Below, piece by piece: positions 50,901-62,997 of a DNA stretch of 64,000 nucleotides. Made by a program: the position numbers and the translations under genes. Source of the DNA: Sclerurus mexicanus (lineage: Eukaryota; Chordata; Aves; Passeriformes; Furnariidae); contig VWZF01006915.1 in NCBI GenBank assembly GCA_013396755.1, forward strand, positions 91,447 to 155,446, read 5' to 3'. Positions within the stretch are counted from its first letter, which is position 1, and each line of letters starts with the position of its first letter. The notes beneath the pieces were generated by a model, which had not been told where the DNA came from, did not search any database, and worked only from the letters and a program-made list of their open reading frames with translations.

Positions 50901-53900
50901 TCTGCTTTCAGTCACCCCAGCCCTGCACCTTCCCCAGCACAAAACCACGGCTCCTGTGGTTAAAACCCTCCAAAGCAAACAGGAAGGGTGGGAAAAGGTA
51001 GCTCAGCACAGCCCTGAGACCGTGAGAGGTGCGTTCTCCTGCTACGAGGAGGCAGCATGTGCTCAGCAGCCCCGAGCAGGGACCCGGCGGGCTCCGCAGC
51101 AGAGGTGGGATGCCAGAGCACCGCTGGGACAGCGGCTGTGGCCCAGCTGCCAGCTCTCTGCAGGACACGGACAAGCAGCAAAATCCACAGGCAGGGGGGC
51201 AGGAGCTTCAGGTGCTCCACAGGGTCCTGGCACCAGTCTCTGCAGAAGGAGGGAGACCTGGGGCACTCGGTGCCAGGACCTGGCTGGGCTCCCCACTGCA
51301 TCCCCCGGGCTGGAGATAGCTCATCTCACTTGCACGAGAGCTGATAAGGAGAGATGGCAGAGCCCCTGCAGAGCAGGGATTCAGGCCAGATTAAAGCAAT
51401 TGAACAATCATGAGCTGAGCAGAATTTGGAGAGCACTTCTTTGTCTTGGGGGTCTGGTTGTCCCTGAGCAGCCAGCAGCAAACACCTGCACCCACACATT
51501 GCCGTACAGGGGACCTTGCAGCAGGCCAGGCTGGCTCATCCAGCTCCACAAACACCAAGGCGTGAATCATACCTGTTCAATGCCAGCTGCTTCGAAGCAA
51601 GCCCTGAGGGTATTTCCTTCATTCCCCTCTTGCACAAATGCTTCCTGGAGCACCTGAGAAGTGGTGCCAGGGGTGGTGGAAGCTGCCAGCATGCTGTGGG
51701 GGGAGGATGCAGTTTCACCACGTAGCAACAGAACACAGCAGGTTGGCACTGCTTTTGTGAACCCAAATAAGTGAGCCCATCAGTTTGGGACAGCACAGAA
51801 GGCTCAGTGTGCTGACCCCACACCCAGTCATGACTGAAGGGGGGCAAGGAGTGCAATTGAGGCAGTTCAATGAGCCATCCCGACCACCAAAGTATGGTGC
51901 AGCTGAGTGGATCCAGTACTTGCTCAAAGCTGATCAAAAGACAGCATCTCCCAGTGGAGTTTGTGTGGCTTCCTCAAATACTTGGAGCAGTTCTATGAAG
52001 ACAGTGCCTTTTTTAACAAAACAGTCCCAGGGAAACCAGATGTTTTAGACCTCAAGGAAGGCCATTAGCCCCATCAGTTGTCTGGGCAAAGAAGGGGGAA
52101 GGAGCACGATCTCCCATAGAGGAGGGAGCTGTTGGGCAGCGTGGCATAGCCTACCTGGCATGAAATGTCACCAATATTTATTGCCAGATGTCCAGAAAGC
52201 AAGAGGAACCCCCCCCAGTGAACTCCCATGTGCAGCAGCTTTTGACTGATACAAAGCCCTGAGGCTGAAATACCTTTGGGGATTACACGGGTGCTTGTTC
52301 AATCTTGGTCAGGGCCAGAGTGAAGAGGATTCCTGGGGTCTTCTCTGTGCTCACCACAGAGATACACCATGACAGTGACAGGGTGGGGGGTGAACAGAGT
52401 GTGTGCACCTGAGCAAGAACACTCCTTCTCCTGAGGAAGGTAACCTGAGCTCAAACCTGACCTCTCCTCTAACTCCAGCAACAGCCATGCCACCAGTCTG
52501 CATTCCAGCTACACCAAGGGCAGCACGTGGCAGAAGACAGACCTGTCAGCCTTCTACCAAGGTGCCCAGCCAACTGACTGCACTTCCTCTAAAACCTGGT
52601 GTCCTGAGGAGAGTGAAGAGAGAGCAAACAGGCAAAACTGCTGGTCCAGGTGAGCAGCCTCCAAGCTTGACCCTCCCAAGGCTTTTCACCTGGATCCACA
52701 CCCAGCTCTTGTTCTCAAGCGACAACCACAGTTGTATCCCTTTTCCTGCTCACGTTTCAGCCACTTATTTGTGGAAAAGGGCATCTCCTCCAAATTCTGC
52801 TCTGCTCCCACAGGGGAAGAACTTCCTCAGACCTGCCTCTGCCACATCTTGCCCTCATCCTCCCCAAAGAGGAAAGGTCTCCTGCCATCAATGAGTCCAG
52901 CACCTGGAAACACCTTGGCTAACTGCAGAACAGTGACTCCACTCCTCACGGGCCAGAGACACAGCACAGAGGATTCATATTCTTCCTTCGGAGTGGAAGC
53001 TGGCCAAGGTTTAAAAAGGAGAGGCAAAAAGGATTTCAAAATATACACACACAAAAAATCAGCCTTAGGTTTCTTATAGACATAACACAGGGAAGGAAAG
53101 CTCTGTCTACAGGCTGCAAGCAGCTGAAAACACAAGTAAAGGATGTTCTCAACCACACTGCAGTTTCTCAGGGAAGACTTGGCAGTTTTCCTCTCTTCCA
53201 CACTTGTAACACATTTCAGTTTAAACAGCCATTCAAAAAGAGAGGTTGCTTGGTTTCTTCAAGACTCCAAGTCTTGAAGTGCAAGACTTAGAAAGTGCAA
53301 CAAGTGCAGGAAAATGGGGTGTTGCAGGCTAGATGTCAGGAAAGACAGTCCAGCTTTCTCTAGAGGAAGCTGGCTGCTGCCTGTCTAACCTGGGAGAACA
53401 TACCATGGTCAGAACTAAGTCTGAATAAAACACTAGCACAGATTCATCTTGGCTCAGCAGTGGTCCTGGCCCCACAGCCCTTCAAGCACAAGCTATGTAG
53501 TGGTACTTTGGTGGCAGAGTCCATCCAGAATGACTGGTCTAGTTTAGGATGAGAGTTCAGCCCCAGGTTCTGCCTTCACACAGGTTTGTAACTTAGCAGT
53601 TTCAGGGCCTGGATCACTGTTGCAGTCTGCCAACGTACTCCCACCATTCCATGGTTTATCTGGTAGAACAGACAAGTTCTTTCCTGATTTCACTGTAAAG
53701 AAACAGCTCATCTTCCCACAGGACAGGGCTGCAGGATTCAGCAGTCTTAGCAATTAACAGGGAACAAAATGAACAATGATGGACAACTGGCTCTGCTTTT
53801 TTTGGATCACACTTAACCTGGGCTCACTCAGATACTGAAACATGACCAGCCATATTGCTGGAAAGCAAAAGGAAAAGTCCAGCAAGGAAACGAGAGTCCA

Positions 53901-53914
53901 GACATGTTACAAGT
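50901..53914. other. Intergenic stretch between FER1L4 and CPNE1
   Basis: I find no exon with domain or splice support, and no SUN-domain sequence of the kind expected for SPAG4. Frames of up to 233 codons are present in the GC-rich part but have no recognisable content. Confidence 0.5.
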
Positions 53915-55393
53915 TGAAGCAGATTATTTATTTATTTATGTAACTGACCGTGATGACCACTTGTAGTGCAATGACAAGCCTTAGTTTCTCTATTTTGAAA
54001 TGAAACATCAATTCCTGCTGCTCAAAGCAATTGTGCATTGCTATTATGTGTCTGTTCTGCAGTCCCCAGACCATGCAACGCACACTTCACACTCCTGAGG
54101 ACAAGGAAACGCCTCTTTGGAGTTCCACAGATAGCTACTTCTTCCTTTTATAACTTATGTGACATAAGAAATCACTCAAAGCGTCTTCATTTTAGCATTT
54201 CCAGCTGCTGAATTTTTGAAGTCACATTAATGTGACTCATTAACCCCACCCCACTTCCATTAATTAAAGATTAATCCTCATTGATCCCTCACAAATAAAC
54301 AAAGTGCAGTGTTCTTAAGCTGTAACAATGGTTCCAAGCAGGAGCTCATCAAAGAAGCAAATTTTGCTAATAGGAAAATATGATTAAAAAAAAGATAGCT
54401 GATGGTGGTCAAAATCTAACACGTCCCAGTCAGGGAGCAATAACTGAGACCTTTACTGAAAGCATGTTCCACAATACATAGGGTTGGTAGGATAACAAGA
54501 AGATAACATTTGTGCTGTGAAAAGAGGTGGGGCTAGTGTGGTTACATATCACAGTGTTTAGACAGGAAGAGAAACAAAGGAATTCTTAGAGATAACTACA
54601 ACCTAATTACAAAACCTAAAACAATCAGGGCTTTTAAACTAAGCTGGTGATTCAGTAGACAAGTCTTGTGAATTATCTCTTTTTCTGTGAATTCTCAAGG
54701 CTTGGAGAAGGGAGTTTCTTTCCTCCCTTCGCAGCTCCAAGACCGACTGGACAGCCCTGTTAACATCTGCCTTGTTGTTAGGCAGTTTCCAGATGTTCCC
54801 ACAGATAGCAAAATATGGCCACTGAAATGCAAAAATAAACCTCTACATATAAAAAATATACTGGCACTTTACAAAGGCACAACAGGAACTACCTCAGGCA
54901 TCCAACCAGCAGTCTTTGGTCACATCCAGGACAGCAGGGTCCCCATTTCCATGGCAGCTTGACAGAAGAAAAACCCCTACCAAGGAGCACATGGTGAGTG
55001 TCTCCAGCAAACACGGGTGCGACTCTTCTCCCCCAAGGCCAGCACTGCAGCAGTGCTGTGTGAGCAGCTCCATGCACAGGCCCACCCCGAGGGTGAGCAG
55101 CACATGGCTTGTGCCAAGCAGTGCTGCCTGCTGTGATGTGCCACAACATGCCACTGCTGCAAGGTGGAAAACCAACCAGGTTGATTTCTCTGTGACAAAA
55201 ACTTCCAGCAGTCGGAGGTTTTCCCCATATTTACATTCCTTCCATTTAGGAACAGGAAAGGCCAGACTCAGAGCACAAGCAGGTGAAAGAAGCGGTGTGA
55301 ACAGTGCAGTCTCAAGGCTCCAAGCAGCCCCGGTGTGCCAGGTAGAGCAGGGCTGCAGGCAGCTCCTCAGCCAGTGGAACAGGCCAGGCTGAA
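53915..55393 (-). other. CPNE1: Probable CPNE1 3'UTR
   Basis: Overlapping AATAAA hexamers occur on the minus strand in the (ATTT)n run at about 53924-53939, some 1.45 kb past the CPNE1 stop. AT-rich sequence without exon-like frames lies between. The extent is inferred from the hexamers only. Confidence 0.35.
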
Positions 55394-58300
55394 TTACACA
55401 GTCTTGATCTCCGGCGGTTTCAGGGGGGGCCACCCGTGCCATTTATAGAAGGACACCAGCTGCTTGGGCACTTCAGCCAGAACCACCTGGGAAAGCGCTT
55501 CCCGGGGAGCCTGGAAGGAGAACAGGGAGAACAAATCAGAAACATGGCACAGAATGGATTTGTCAGCCCAGGGAAAAACTCTCTTACAGAATTCAGGGCG
55601 TGGTCCCACCTGCCACACTCACTCCCTGTTTGAAGAGTTGCCTGCTCCAGCTTTAGGAGTACTTCCAGCCAGTCTCACTGAGCACCGCTGAGGAAAACCA
55701 CTGGCTCCCACCTCAACCCCAGACTCCCCCTGACCTGAGTGTGAACCTGCCCCAGCAACCAGCAGTGTCTGTTATTCTGGGCATTCATTTGACTCCCTCT
55801 TCAACCCACTTCACTGTGCAATGCCAGTGCCAGCAGTGGAAGTCAGGAGGAGCCGGGGAATGACAGGACTGCTTTTGACAGCAGAGAAGACTGATCTCAG
55901 CTTCAATCACTCGGGGGACTTAACATCAGAGACTGACAACACGATCTCAGTTCTCTGCCTAAAGATTTGCATCCCAGAAGAGAGAACACCCCCTTTAGCC
56001 CTGTGAGAGCCAAGAGACAGTTCACGAAAACAATGATGCAGCAAGAGCTCTTTAAGAACAAGCTGCAAGACAGCGAGGCACTCAGCTGGGACTGCAGGAG
56101 CCAACATCTCAGCTCACTGGGAAAAAGCAGCACGGGCAGCACTCTGGGCAGGCAGCCTGCAGCCTTGCCAAGACTGTGGCCACTGTTAGAATGTGTGCAT
56201 GCTGGCACCAGGACTGCTCTGTATGTAAAAGCCATTTACATTTCTGAACTGCCGGAAGGGCACAAACTGGATGATGTCCCGTGCAGCTGGCTCTCCTGCC
56301 ACAGATCTCAGAACACCACCGTCTCCGTCAAGGAACTCCATTGCTTTGAAATCAGCTTCGCCAACGCCAACGATAATGATGGACATGGGCAGCTTGGAGG
56401 CATTGACAATTGCCTGCCTAGTTTGGTCCAGGTCAGTGATCTCTCCATCTGTGATGATCAGCAAGACAAAATAGTGCTGGAAAACACGAGAAAGCACCCA
56501 GTTAGGCATTTCAACACCATAACTGAAGGCAATGTCTTTGCTAAGAACGAAATCAGATGTAGCTGTGGATAAAAGAAACTTCTGTTTATCCTCATTTTTC
56601 CCATGCCTAACGATTTTCTGTGTGCACTTCAGGCTTCCTCTGTACTAGAATAAAGATGAAGGATTAAGTTCAACAGTTACATCAATTGGCAAGAAGTGCC
56701 AGGGATGAAAAGCACTACTTACACAGCTGCATACAAAATTCACTGATAGGTGCTGCTTTGCTGAACGATGTCTCAGAAAGACTGAAGATATTTAATACCC
56801 CTCAGTGTAACTCAAAAAGCCTTCTTTTTTTTGTTAGCAATAATTTAAATTACAAGTGTTCTAAGTATTAGAAATCTCAAAACACAGCAGTGACAAATGA
56901 GACAAAGATACTCTAGGCATGAGGGGAAGAACACAGCAGCTTTTCTAGAAAGAAAGAAGTACCAACTATCACATTAGTGTGATAGCTTTTAAAATTTCCA
57001 ACCTTTTCCAGAAACTAAGGCTTGATACCTGGTTCTGAAATGGGCAACTGGTGTTTTATAGCAGCTATCTACAAACTTAAAATGAGTGGAACACAATGAA
57101 AACAAGAGAAAACTACATTTCCAATTCCAAAACACAGTTAATACAAGGATTACTTTTTTGGCCCCCACTGCTGACAGATGCTTTATTTAAATAGTTAGCT
57201 TTCAATCTGAAAGAAAAAGTGGAGACATTTAACACCTAAAAAAAAATTGAGAAGATTGCCCTGAAGTATTGTGAAGACTGGAAAATACTCTCAGAAATGT
57301 AAGAAATGGATGTGCCCAGTCCAAGTGCCTCACAGGGTAGGAAATGTATTCAATATACACACAAGTAGCATCAAAAATACTGACACAGCTAGGCAATAAA
57401 ACCAGCAGCAGAGTGTATGTCAAAATTCCTTCTGACTGGTCTGTCAAAACAGAGTGATTAGAAATCCATCCAAATCCAAGTGGTCTAACAGCCAACACAG
57501 CATCCCTGTAGGCTGCTACAGCACGTGAAGTGCCAGCAAACTGGGACAGAGAGAAATAAGTATCACTTGAGCAATTAAACTAATGCCAAAGTCTACCCAG
57601 TTTAGGTTCCTATCAGTAAGTACCACGGGAGCACCAACAGCCTCTCTGTAGCCTGGTCAGAGAGGACCAACCCGGGCATTCTAAGGAAGGAAGATAACAT
57701 CACTTTACCATTCCATTCTATCCCATCATAAACATGGAAAACACAAACATGAACCCAAAGCAGATCCCCAGTAAAGGCCTTGCACTCACTGCAGCAGTTC
57801 CTTGTTGCATGGAGTGTGCTGCAAACCTTGCCACGTGGTTTATGATAGGAGAGAAGTTGGTTGGCCCGTAGAGTCGGATCTGAGGCAGGATCTGGCGGTA
57901 GGCATCCACTATTCCTTGGATCCCTGCAACACAAGGAAGTAAAGCTGCCACAGGAGCCCCACAATTCCTTCAGTTCTTATTTTACAAGCATTACTAAAAA
58001 GCACAGCCAAAGGATAACTCACACACCTGTGAACTCCTGAAGGGCAAATAAGCACCAGGATAACAGGAAATACAGGAAGCAGAGATGAAGCCAGTGGACA
58101 GCTGCAGAGATCCTATTTGCACATTTCTCTCCCATTCTACATTCTTCACACATCACTCCTTGTGCCTCTAATACCACAAAGCTCAGGATTCTGGCCTGTG
58201 AGTTGGCAGGGCTGAATCAGGGGGCTTTAAAGTAGGTTTGAAGGGGAAGGAGATAAGACCAGGCTCGGCAGAGATGAGCCTAGGGGAGGCATGCCAATAC

Positions 58301-60577
58301 CAGGGGTGAAATCCATAGCCCAGCTGAAGTGCATCTATACCCCACTACCTCTGAAGCATGCAAGCCACACTGGAACACACTTCCAGACTTACAGAGATGA
58401 GCCAGGAACTCCTAAGGTAATAAAAACCAAGAGGGAAACACCAGAAAATTATCTTAAAGAAGTTACAGGCTGTTCCTTCAGGAAGGTGACAGAGCCAACA
58501 GCCCAGCTGTTGTGCAACGAGCAGGAAGAGATGGAAGCCACCATGCTGCACTGCTGGAAAGCTGTGACCTCGTTGCCACTACTGAAACTTGGCAACACTG
58601 AACAAATCCCATAACTGGAGTGCTGCGATCGATGGCTACAGGCTGTTCAGAAGGAACAGGGGCGGAAGGAGAGATGGAGGAGTTGCCCTCCACGTCAAGA
58701 GGTGGATTGAGCGTGAAGAGCTGTCTCTGAAGAACAGCCACGAGCAGCTGCAGACCTTTATCAACTGCCCCAGTGTGGGTCCTTTCCAAAGGGTGCAATC
58801 CTTCAGGAACAGACTGCTCCAGGGTAGGGCCTCCATGGGCTGCAGAGGAGGTGTGTCTTCACCACAGGCTGCAGGTGAATCTCAGCTCGAGTGCCTGGAG
58901 CACCTCCTTCTGCTTTACCAACCTTGGTGTCTCTCGAGTTGTTCCTTTCACATACCCTCAACTCCATCCTTCTGACTGCTGCTGCACTGGGTTTTTTTCT
59001 CCCCTTCTTAAATCTGTTATCCCAGAGGTGCTACCACCATCACTGATGGGCTTGGCCAGCAGCAGGTCTATCTTGGAGCCATCTGACATCGGCTCCATTG
59101 GACACAGGGAAAGCTTCCAGCAGCTTCTCACAGAAGCCACCCCTGTAGCCCCCACTACCAAAACCTTGCTGTGCAAACCCAGTATAAGCCAAAACAACCT
59201 CCACTGAAGATGGCTACAAAAAAACCCAAGGTTCTAAGACAAACTTTAAAAGAGAGCAGTCAAACACATGCACATATATCCACACAGCTGATGAAGTAAC
59301 CCTGGTTTCTAACAGCCTCAGCAGATGGTGGCTCTGGAAGCATGACAAGCACAGGCACACTGCTGAGCTCAATCCACTGCCACCTGCAACCTAGCAGAAG
59401 TAACCAAGTTGAAGCACCAAAACTTTTAGTGCAGACTAACAATCAAAATTAAACCTAGACCCCTTCACTGGAGCTTATGGAGTCTGCAACAACACACATG
59501 TGCTCTTGTCAGCTCCCAGGTGAGAGTAAATCCACTTTGCTCCATGTCTTGGTGCTGCAGTGCTGCATCTGATCTTCACCAGTTACAAAATAAACATAAC
59601 ACTTCAAATATCTGCCTCTCTCAGTGACATTATTAACAAAGAGGTGTCCTCACCTTGGCAATAAGGGTTGCTGGGGTTGAAATTCAAAGCAAACTCATCA
59701 GATACCTGGGAAAGGGGACATTACAAACAGTTAGGGAATGCAGACATGGGCAGAGCAAGTGCCCAACATTGAGAAGGCCCTACCTGCCAGCTAGGAGGAA
59801 CCTGAGCTCCAAACCCAAATGCAGGAAACAGCTTGTCCCTGGAAAGAAATGAGAAAGAGCAACTCTTCAGTAACTCACTTCTGTTTTATTCACAGAAAGC
59901 AGCTGGACACTAAGACTGAATTCCTGCCAGAAGGAATTGGTGCATCATCTCACTGTCCATAGGCAGGCACCAGGTACCCAAGGATTTCAGGCTTGGGCTT
60001 GACAGTTATGGAAATCTCCTCCAGTGCAGCAGCCAACAGGACTCAAGGGATTTCCAAGTAGCAGGAGGAAAGCCAGACCAACCCTAGTCTGGCTACAGGG
60101 CAGAGCAGACAAACACATTCCCATGGAATCAAAGAAGACATTCAGGTTTGCAATGCACCATCAGCAACAAGGGAGCAGTGACCAGCTAAAGCAACAGTAC
60201 AGAGACCCAGGATACAGCAGGAGGGACAAGTCAAGCAAAGATGCGAAATTATGAAGGGCTGCCATTGCCCTCCCTGGTACTGACAGAAGCAACAGGAATC
60301 AGTAGCAGCTCCTTATGGGATCTACCAAGGAGATGCAGCCCCTCAGTCATTAAAATGCCACAGGTCTGGAAGAAGCTACAAACACTGATCCACTGTGACA
60401 CACTTTTGGTGAGGTGACTAGTTCACTCAAGACCATTACATACGTGTCATAATCCTGGACTACACTTCCCACACTCCAGATGGCAGTCAGGTACTCATTT
60501 ATCCCATCTGGGCTGATGTAGTGAAGAGAATCTGGTGACTTGGGATCTCCATTGGAGGCAGTGAAGTCTACACCCAC
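55394..60577 (-). CDS. CPNE1: CPNE1 exons encoding the vWA (copine) domain and C terminus
   Basis: The domain opens with VGVDFTASNGDPKSPDSLHY, where DFTAS is the copine form of the metal-binding MIDAS motif. It continues with INEYLTAIWSVGSVVQDYD, LFPAFGFGAQVPPSWQ, ALNFNPSNPYCQ and GIQGIVDAYRQILPQIRLYG. The large exon 56240-56476 has LLIITDGEITDLDQTR, the TDG strand of the fold, and PMSIIIVGVGEADFKAMEFL. The last exon ends PEIKTV with TAA at 55394-55396. No frameshift or stop is present. Confidence 0.95.
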
Positions 60578-62795
60578 CTAATCATTCAAGATGATGGCAG
60601 CAAGTCACTGATAGGTCACCACAAGCAAATAGAAGAACTAACCACATCCAGAAACAGGGTTGGCTCAGGCCCACACAGCTCCCTTCCTCCCAGGCACACA
60701 GCAGCCCTACACAGGAACAGGCACACAAGCCTGCACCCCTTTTCCCACCTGTAGTGGTTTTGGTTTAAACTTTTCCTGGTAACTGGGTCATAACTAAGGA
60801 AGTATTCCATCTCATTTCTTTACGTAAGCAAAGATATAAAGAGGGGGGATCGGAAGTCAGGGGTCAGTCCTTCTTCCGGCAGTGTTGGAGAGCAGAGCTC
60901 CCCGCGGTCACCCTCGGTGTGAGAGTGGGCCGTAGATGTGGGTCTGCTGATCGGCCGGCCGGGTCTGGAGGAGGTGTCCTGAGATACAGGACCGGCACTT
61001 GCCTTGGTGAGAGGGAAGTGAAAACTTGTTTTCTTTCTCTTTTCTCTTCTGTATATGCATATATATATGTGTGTAAAAATATACAAACTCTTTTAGTTCT
61101 ACTGGAGTACGGTTTTGTGGGTCATCCACTTCCCCCCCCCCCTTTTTTCCCTGTGGCCAGGAGGGGCCTTTGGGGCTGTTGTCCTGGGCCCTTTTGCTCT
61201 TGGCATTTGGCCAATTTTCAAACGGTCACACCACCATTCCACTGGCAGACAGAACCAATTTCCCAAAAGAAGTTTAAGAAGCCTGAGCTCCATTAAAGTG
61301 CTACCTGATCACAAAAAGTAGAAATATAATAGCATTTGGGTTTTGCAGACTTCATCACTGCAAGCTCATGCTGCATCTGCAGTCATTCATGCTGCCAGTA
61401 AAAGTACACAACCTCACTGCTTGTCCTGTCATCCACCAAGACAAGCAGTGGAGAAACAACTCACCGTGAAGTTAATCTGGCAGCCTCCCATCACATAGTC
61501 CAGAAATGAATATTCTGTCTCAATCTAGAGGAACAGACAGTGTTACACCTACTCATTTCACTATAATCAGAATATAAAAAGGGAAAAAAACCCAACAAAA
61601 ATCTTTCTACCTTGCAGGATTTTATCCTAATAATGCCAGAGTTTTTATAGCTTTTTTTCTTTTGTTTTTTCTCAGGATGAATGCATTCAAATTCCACCTA
61701 CAGAAAGCAAGTATGGAAGAATCAAGTTACAAAATACCTGCACTTAGAGCAGAGCAAATTATGGAAACAGAACAGTGTCACACATCACACGATTTCAGAG
61801 TTACCCAAATACCCAGCAGAATTCAGAAATTGAATTTTAAAAAGGTCTGCAACTACGTTGGCTATCTGATGAACTAAGGATGATTTTGCCACCAGCACTG
61901 GGCAGAGGAGGCAAAATCTTGGGGTGGGGAGGCCAAAAAAGTCAGACCATGGGTTCCCAGTGTCAGTGTTTAACTGCTTGGTTTCACTCACATTGGTTCT
62001 TAATTCACACAGGCCAGGAAAAAAGGGAAGAATCTTCCACCAGCTTTTGGAATATGACCACAAAAATTAAGCTGGCTGGCACATGAGTGGTCCTGAGCTA
62101 TTTCCTGTGCATGAATACATCTGCTAAATTCAGGTGAGACATCCCCACAAGAATGAGATGTCTGGTTTTCACTGCAGGCAACAGACCAAAACCAGCAGCA
62201 CCAGAACGTGACTCAATCTATTCTAGACTGGATGGCCATGACAAGGTAAGAAGAGTGCCCCTTGAAAGGACTGCTGCTCTGTTAGCTGGCAAGGCAACTA
62301 GAGCCCTCGGGAGGGTGACCAGCTCCAGCACAAACACTATCCGAGCCAAGCCATGCCGCTGGACTCATCAGTTACAGCACCAACAAGCACTTTTATTTCC
62401 ACTGGACTCAGCAGAGGCCAAAGCAGGAAGAACTGCTGGGAAAAGTGGCGGGTGACCAGCAGACAACAGGTTTAAGGATGCCTTTGGAAATAGGAAGGGT
62501 AACAGAATCCAAAGAGAATAAAGAAATGCAATTCCCATACCATTCTTCCCAGATGCTGGCTTAGGAATATAAAGATACAGACAGAATATTCATGTTTGGA
62601 GGCAACAGTTCAAAGTGTATCTCTGAGGTCAGTGTTAAGGAGGGTTTGTGAAAGCCTGAATTGTGGACTGAGGTAGCAGGGACTGAAGTAGCTCACCAGG
62701 GAGTCGGGGCCAGCTGTCTGCACCTGCGCCAGCGTCGTGTGTGCCACACCGATGAGGTCATGGGAGCCATCGCTGTCGTGATCGAGACACTGCAC
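55394..62795 (-). CDS. CPNE1: CPNE1 (copine-1), 3' nine exons; 5' part outside window
   Basis: Copines are soluble proteins with two C2 domains and a vWA domain that bind acidic phospholipids in response to Ca2+. Nine exons join in frame for 324 residues plus stop: 62697-62795, 61611-61697, 61465-61524, 60444-60577, 59784-59838, 59654-59705, 57790-57923, 56240-56476 and 55394-55510. Copine-1 rather than another copine is indicated by FECIHPEKKQKKKSYKNSG, ETEYSFLDYVMGGCQINFT and the ending LVSFYKWHGWPPLKPP. The protein is shorter at its C terminus than human CPNE1. About 210 N-terminal codons (C2A and most of C2B) must lie beyond 64000, because no further copine exon is visible after 62795. 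Confidence 0.95.
58580..58762 (+). mobile_element. CR1 ORF2 endonuclease fragment
   Basis: The plus strand encodes AAIDGYRLFRRNRGGRRDGG, then VALHVKRWIEREELSLKNS. This resembles the apurinic-type endonuclease part of CR1 LINE ORF2. It is a short 5'-part fragment, unlike the usual 3'-end CR1 copies, and is broken by the adjoining LTR-like repeat. Confidence 0.65.
58765..59185 (-). mobile_element. LTR-like avian repeat, minus orientation, in a CPNE1 intron
   Basis: On the minus strand the block reads GCAAGGTTTTGGTAGTGGGG, then CTTCTGTGAGAAGCTGCTGG, a TATA-like GATTTAAGAAGG and a long tail ending near GGTCCCACACTGGGG-like sequence. From memory this resembles a common avian LTR family. I cannot place its exact ends and see no clean target duplication. 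Confidence 0.5.
60750..61230 (+). mobile_element. Solo LTR (481 bp) in a CPNE1 intron
   Basis: The element begins TGTAGTGGTTTTGG and ends GGTCACA, with perfect 5-bp duplications CCACC at 60745-60749 and 61231-61235. A TATA-like GATATAAAG at about 60833 sets the orientation as plus, antisense to CPNE1. It is a different subfamily from the LTR pair at 2680 and 38829, although short GC-rich motifs in the centre look similar. The host intron separates the 134-bp and 60-bp exons. Confidence 0.85.
61465..62795 (-). CDS. CPNE1: CPNE1 exons covering the end of C2B and the linker
   Basis: The exon at 62697-62795 encodes VQCLDHDSDGSHDLIGVAHT. This is the third Ca2+-binding loop of C2B, with its Asp ligands retained. 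Exon 61611-61697 gives VEFECIHPEKKQKKKSYKNS, a basic linker known in copine-1. Exon 61465-61524 gives the transition into the vWA domain, FLDYVMGGCQINFT. All three are phase 0 at both ends. The first exon's 3' splice site has been copied into an adjacent tandem array (see the repeat entry). Confidence 0.93.
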
Positions 62796-62997
62796 CTGCA
62801 GGGGGGAGGGAGCAGGACATGGACACTGCACCTGCAGGGGGGAGGCAGCAGGACACGGACACTGCACCTGCAGGGGGGAGGCAACAGGACACGGACACTG
62901 CACCTGCAGGGGGGAGGCAGCAGGACACGGACACTGCACCTGCAGGGGGGACGGAGCAGGACACGGACACTGCACCTGCAGGGGGGACGGAGCAGGC
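62783..62997. repeat. 36-bp tandem array duplicating a CPNE1 3' splice site
   Basis: Five to six near-identical 36-bp units abut the CPNE1 exon at 62697-62795. On the minus strand each unit contains CCCCCCTGCAG|GTGCAGTGT, that is, the exon's acceptor plus its first codons V-Q-C. CTGCAG occurs at 62796, 62832, 62868, 62904, 62940 and 62976, exactly 36 bp apart. The array has no stop in the CPNE1 frame and would encode repeats of VQCPCPAASPLQ. Only small substitutions separate the units, so the expansion is recent. Confidence 0.9.

Noticed and set aside
50956..51657. 233-codon plus-strand frame between FER1L4 and CPNE1
   Set aside because: It is in GC-rich DNA with few stops. No domain, no splice context and no resemblance to SPAG4.
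62783..62997. Regular 36-bp repeats that superficially resemble a CRISPR array
   Set aside because: The repeats are head-to-tail with no unique spacers and lie in a vertebrate intron. They are a minisatellite.
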